Made by a program: the position numbers and the translations under genes
Shown: one piece after another, positions 62,871 through 64,000 of the stretch
How positions within the stretch are numbered: the stretch's first letter is position 1
Layout of the letters: every line of letters starts with the position of its first letter
Notes under the pieces: generated by a model
Seen by the model: only the letters and a program-made list of their open reading frames with translations
Told to the model about the DNA's origin: nothing
Databases searched by the model: none
From: Methanosarcina barkeri str. Wiesmoor
Lineage (GTDB): Archaea; Halobacteriota; Methanosarcinia; Methanosarcinales; Methanosarcinaceae
Assembly (NCBI RefSeq): GCF_000969985.1
Contig: NZ_CP009526.1
Coordinates: forward strand, 1,674,001 to 1,738,000
DNA: 64,000 bases
Direction: 5' to 3'

Positions 62871-63731
62871 TCACCCGAGTTCGAAAGTAGTGACCCCGTA
62901 AACCTTTTCGATATTTATATCAGGCTCTTCCCGGCTGTACATCCGGATAGTTTTGAACATTACAGTCATTCCATATTTATTTGCAATTTCCATTGCTTTT
63001 TTGTTTGGCTCCGGAACATCCAGATATATGGCTTCATCCGGAACAGAGGCCTTGAGAGCTAGAAATATTTCTTCTGCCGTTATCGCGTCATCTGCGAAAA
63101 GAGGGCCTATTTTGTATCCACTCTGGCACTTCCTTATAACGCCGTATCCTTTCAGTTTTCCGGTTTCGACGGCTGCAAAGGCATAAGAATCAGGTTGTTT
63201 AATCCATTTTTCCAGAAAAGTAGACCTTGGAGCCGGAAACATTCCCCTGTCGTACTCAAGCAGGCTTTCAAATGGGATGTCTGAGATTTTCACAAGTCTA
63301 TCCGGAACTTTTCCTCCTCCAATTCCTTCAAATCGCAGGTTGCTGTAAAAGGACTTGAACTTCATAAACTCCTGGTACTTCTTTTCGTTTTCCAATACTC
63401 CATCAAGTCCTATATTCCTGTTCCCCAGATATTCCAGAGATTTTTCAGTTAATTTCATCCCAATTCCTTTTTCCCTGAATTCGGGTTTAACCACATAGAG
63501 ACCAAAAAAACTAAAGAAATCGTCATATGCGACAGCAGAGGAACAGCCTATGGTATCTCCTTCAACTTCTGCAATAAAAAAACCGTCCGGATCAGTTTCA
63601 TAAAAAATTTCCCCGTCATGGATGCCAGGGTTCCATCCTTCGCCGGCTGCCATTTGGATAGCAAATTCGGCTTCATCGCGACTCATTTTCCGAATTTTCA
63701 GCCCTTTTATCTCTGTATGACTTTTTCCCAT
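62871..63731 (-). CDS. GNAT-family N-acetyltransferase with second C-terminal domain
   Basis: The 286-residue protein has an N-terminal GNAT fold with FFIAEVEGDTIGCSSAVAYD, then FGLYVVKPEFREKGIGMKLT containing the acetyl-CoA binding R-x-x-G-I-G. A second GNAT-like domain (about 150-286; KGYGVIRKCQSGYKIGPLFA, YLDVPEPNKKAMEIANKYG) follows, as in the two-domain Acetyltransf_18 group. The substrate is unknown. It converges with the Roco gene, ends 43 bp apart. Confidence 0.82.
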   Translation of the reverse strand: MGKSHTEIKGLKIRKMSRDEAEFAIQMAAGEGWNPGIHDGEIFYETDPDGFFIAEVEGDTIGCSSAVAYDDFFSFFGLYVVKPEFREKGIGMKLTEKSLEYLGNRNIGLDGVLENEKKYQEFMKFKSFYSNLRFEGIGGGKVPDRLVKISDIPFESLLEYDRGMFPAPRSTFLEKWIKQPDSYAFAAVETGKLKGYGVIRKCQSGYKIGPLFADDAITAEEIFLALKASVPDEAIYLDVPEPNKKAMEIANKYGMTVMFKTIRMYSREEPDINIEKVYGVTTFELG

Positions 63732-63840
63732 GTATTATTGTACTTTTGTATTCTATTTATATTTCATTCACAAATAATACTTCATATTTATATTTCATAT
63801 ATAAATTAACACTTTTTATTAATATTTTAAAAACTCAATT

Positions 63841-64000
63841 GATTACACTTTTCACTATCGATTACACTTTTCACTATCGATTACACTTTTCACTATCGAT
63901 TACACTTTTCACTATCGATTACACTTTTCACTATCGATTACACTTTTCACTATCGATTACACTTTTCACTATCGATTACACTTTTCACTATCGATTACAC
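63841..64000. repeat. 19-bp perfect tandem repeat array running off the window
   Basis: The unit GATTACACTTTTCACTATC is repeated eight times without change (63841-63992), and a ninth begins at 63993. Units are directly adjacent without spacers, so this is not a CRISPR. The array continues past the window edge, so its full length is unknown. Confidence 0.95.

Noticed and set aside
63841-64000. CRISPR array at the window end
   Set aside because: The 19-bp units are directly adjacent and identical with no variable spacers.

Overview
The window is from a methanogenic archaeon of the genus Methanosarcina or a very close relative. The archaeal ribosomal block L7Ae-S28e-L24e-Ndk-aIF5B-S6e, the F420H2-oxidase type flavodiiron protein, the UPF0228 remnant, the Roco GTPase, the abundant NosD-like beta-helix and beta-propeller surface proteins and the low-GC intergenic DNA rich in IS remnants all fit. 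Species is inferred from memory of protein sequences, not from a search.

Layout. 1-5.3 kb: the end of a QueG-like iron-sulfur protein, a beta-helix surface protein, a decayed UPF0228 gene carrying a 130-bp MITE, and an eight-bladed propeller protein. 6-10.8 kb: a radical SAM gene facing away from the housekeeping operon rpl7ae-rps28e-rpl24e-ndk-infB-rps6e. A possible kink-turn overlaps the L7Ae ribosome-binding site.

11.2-28.5 kb is an accessory region read mostly on the minus strand. It holds a ten-cysteine, halocin C8-like secreted precursor followed by a LolA-like protein, a membrane protein, a thioredoxin-CcdA fusion and a lipoprotein. Next come a PPC-like secreted protein overlapping a membrane-tethered double winged-helix regulator. 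Then there is an operon of beta-helix protein, M28 peptidase, a second halocin-like precursor and a small membrane protein. The peptidase is split by an IS1634-family element with a 6-bp target duplication, and removing the element restores the reading frame. A second regulator copy and a NEW3-domain protein coupled to an ABC ATPase close the region.

28.9-44.4 kb is an array of amplified surface modules. There is a small PPC-like secreted protein, four tandem paralogous propeller proteins with two ABC-2 permeases and two permease stubs between them, a third regulator copy with a decayed PPC partner, and a mirror cluster of propeller plus two permeases on the minus strand. About 0.87 kb around the ATPase 3' end is duplicated at 45 kb. 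Each copy carries a conserved tiny ORF with a strong ribosome-binding site, a TATA-like box and an inverted GAGTTC/GAACTC operator-like motif.

45.8-64 kb: IS701-like and IS1634-like remnants, a flavodiiron protein with a decayed rubrerythrin-like gene upstream, an aldo/keto reductase with ferredoxin-like cysteines, a flavin reductase, small membrane and secreted proteins, a fused hydantoinase/oxoprolinase, a Roco (LRR-Roc-COR) protein, a GNAT acetyltransferase, and a 19-bp tandem array running off the window end.

How it may work together (inference): 11-24 kb looks like a peptide-antagonism locus. It has two cysteine-rich precursors of halocin C8 architecture, a thiol-redox membrane protein suited to disulfide handling, candidate immunity membrane proteins, a secreted peptidase and membrane-bound regulators. 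The neighbouring ABC-2/propeller modules are candidates for export or self-protection. None of these roles is demonstrated by sequence alone.
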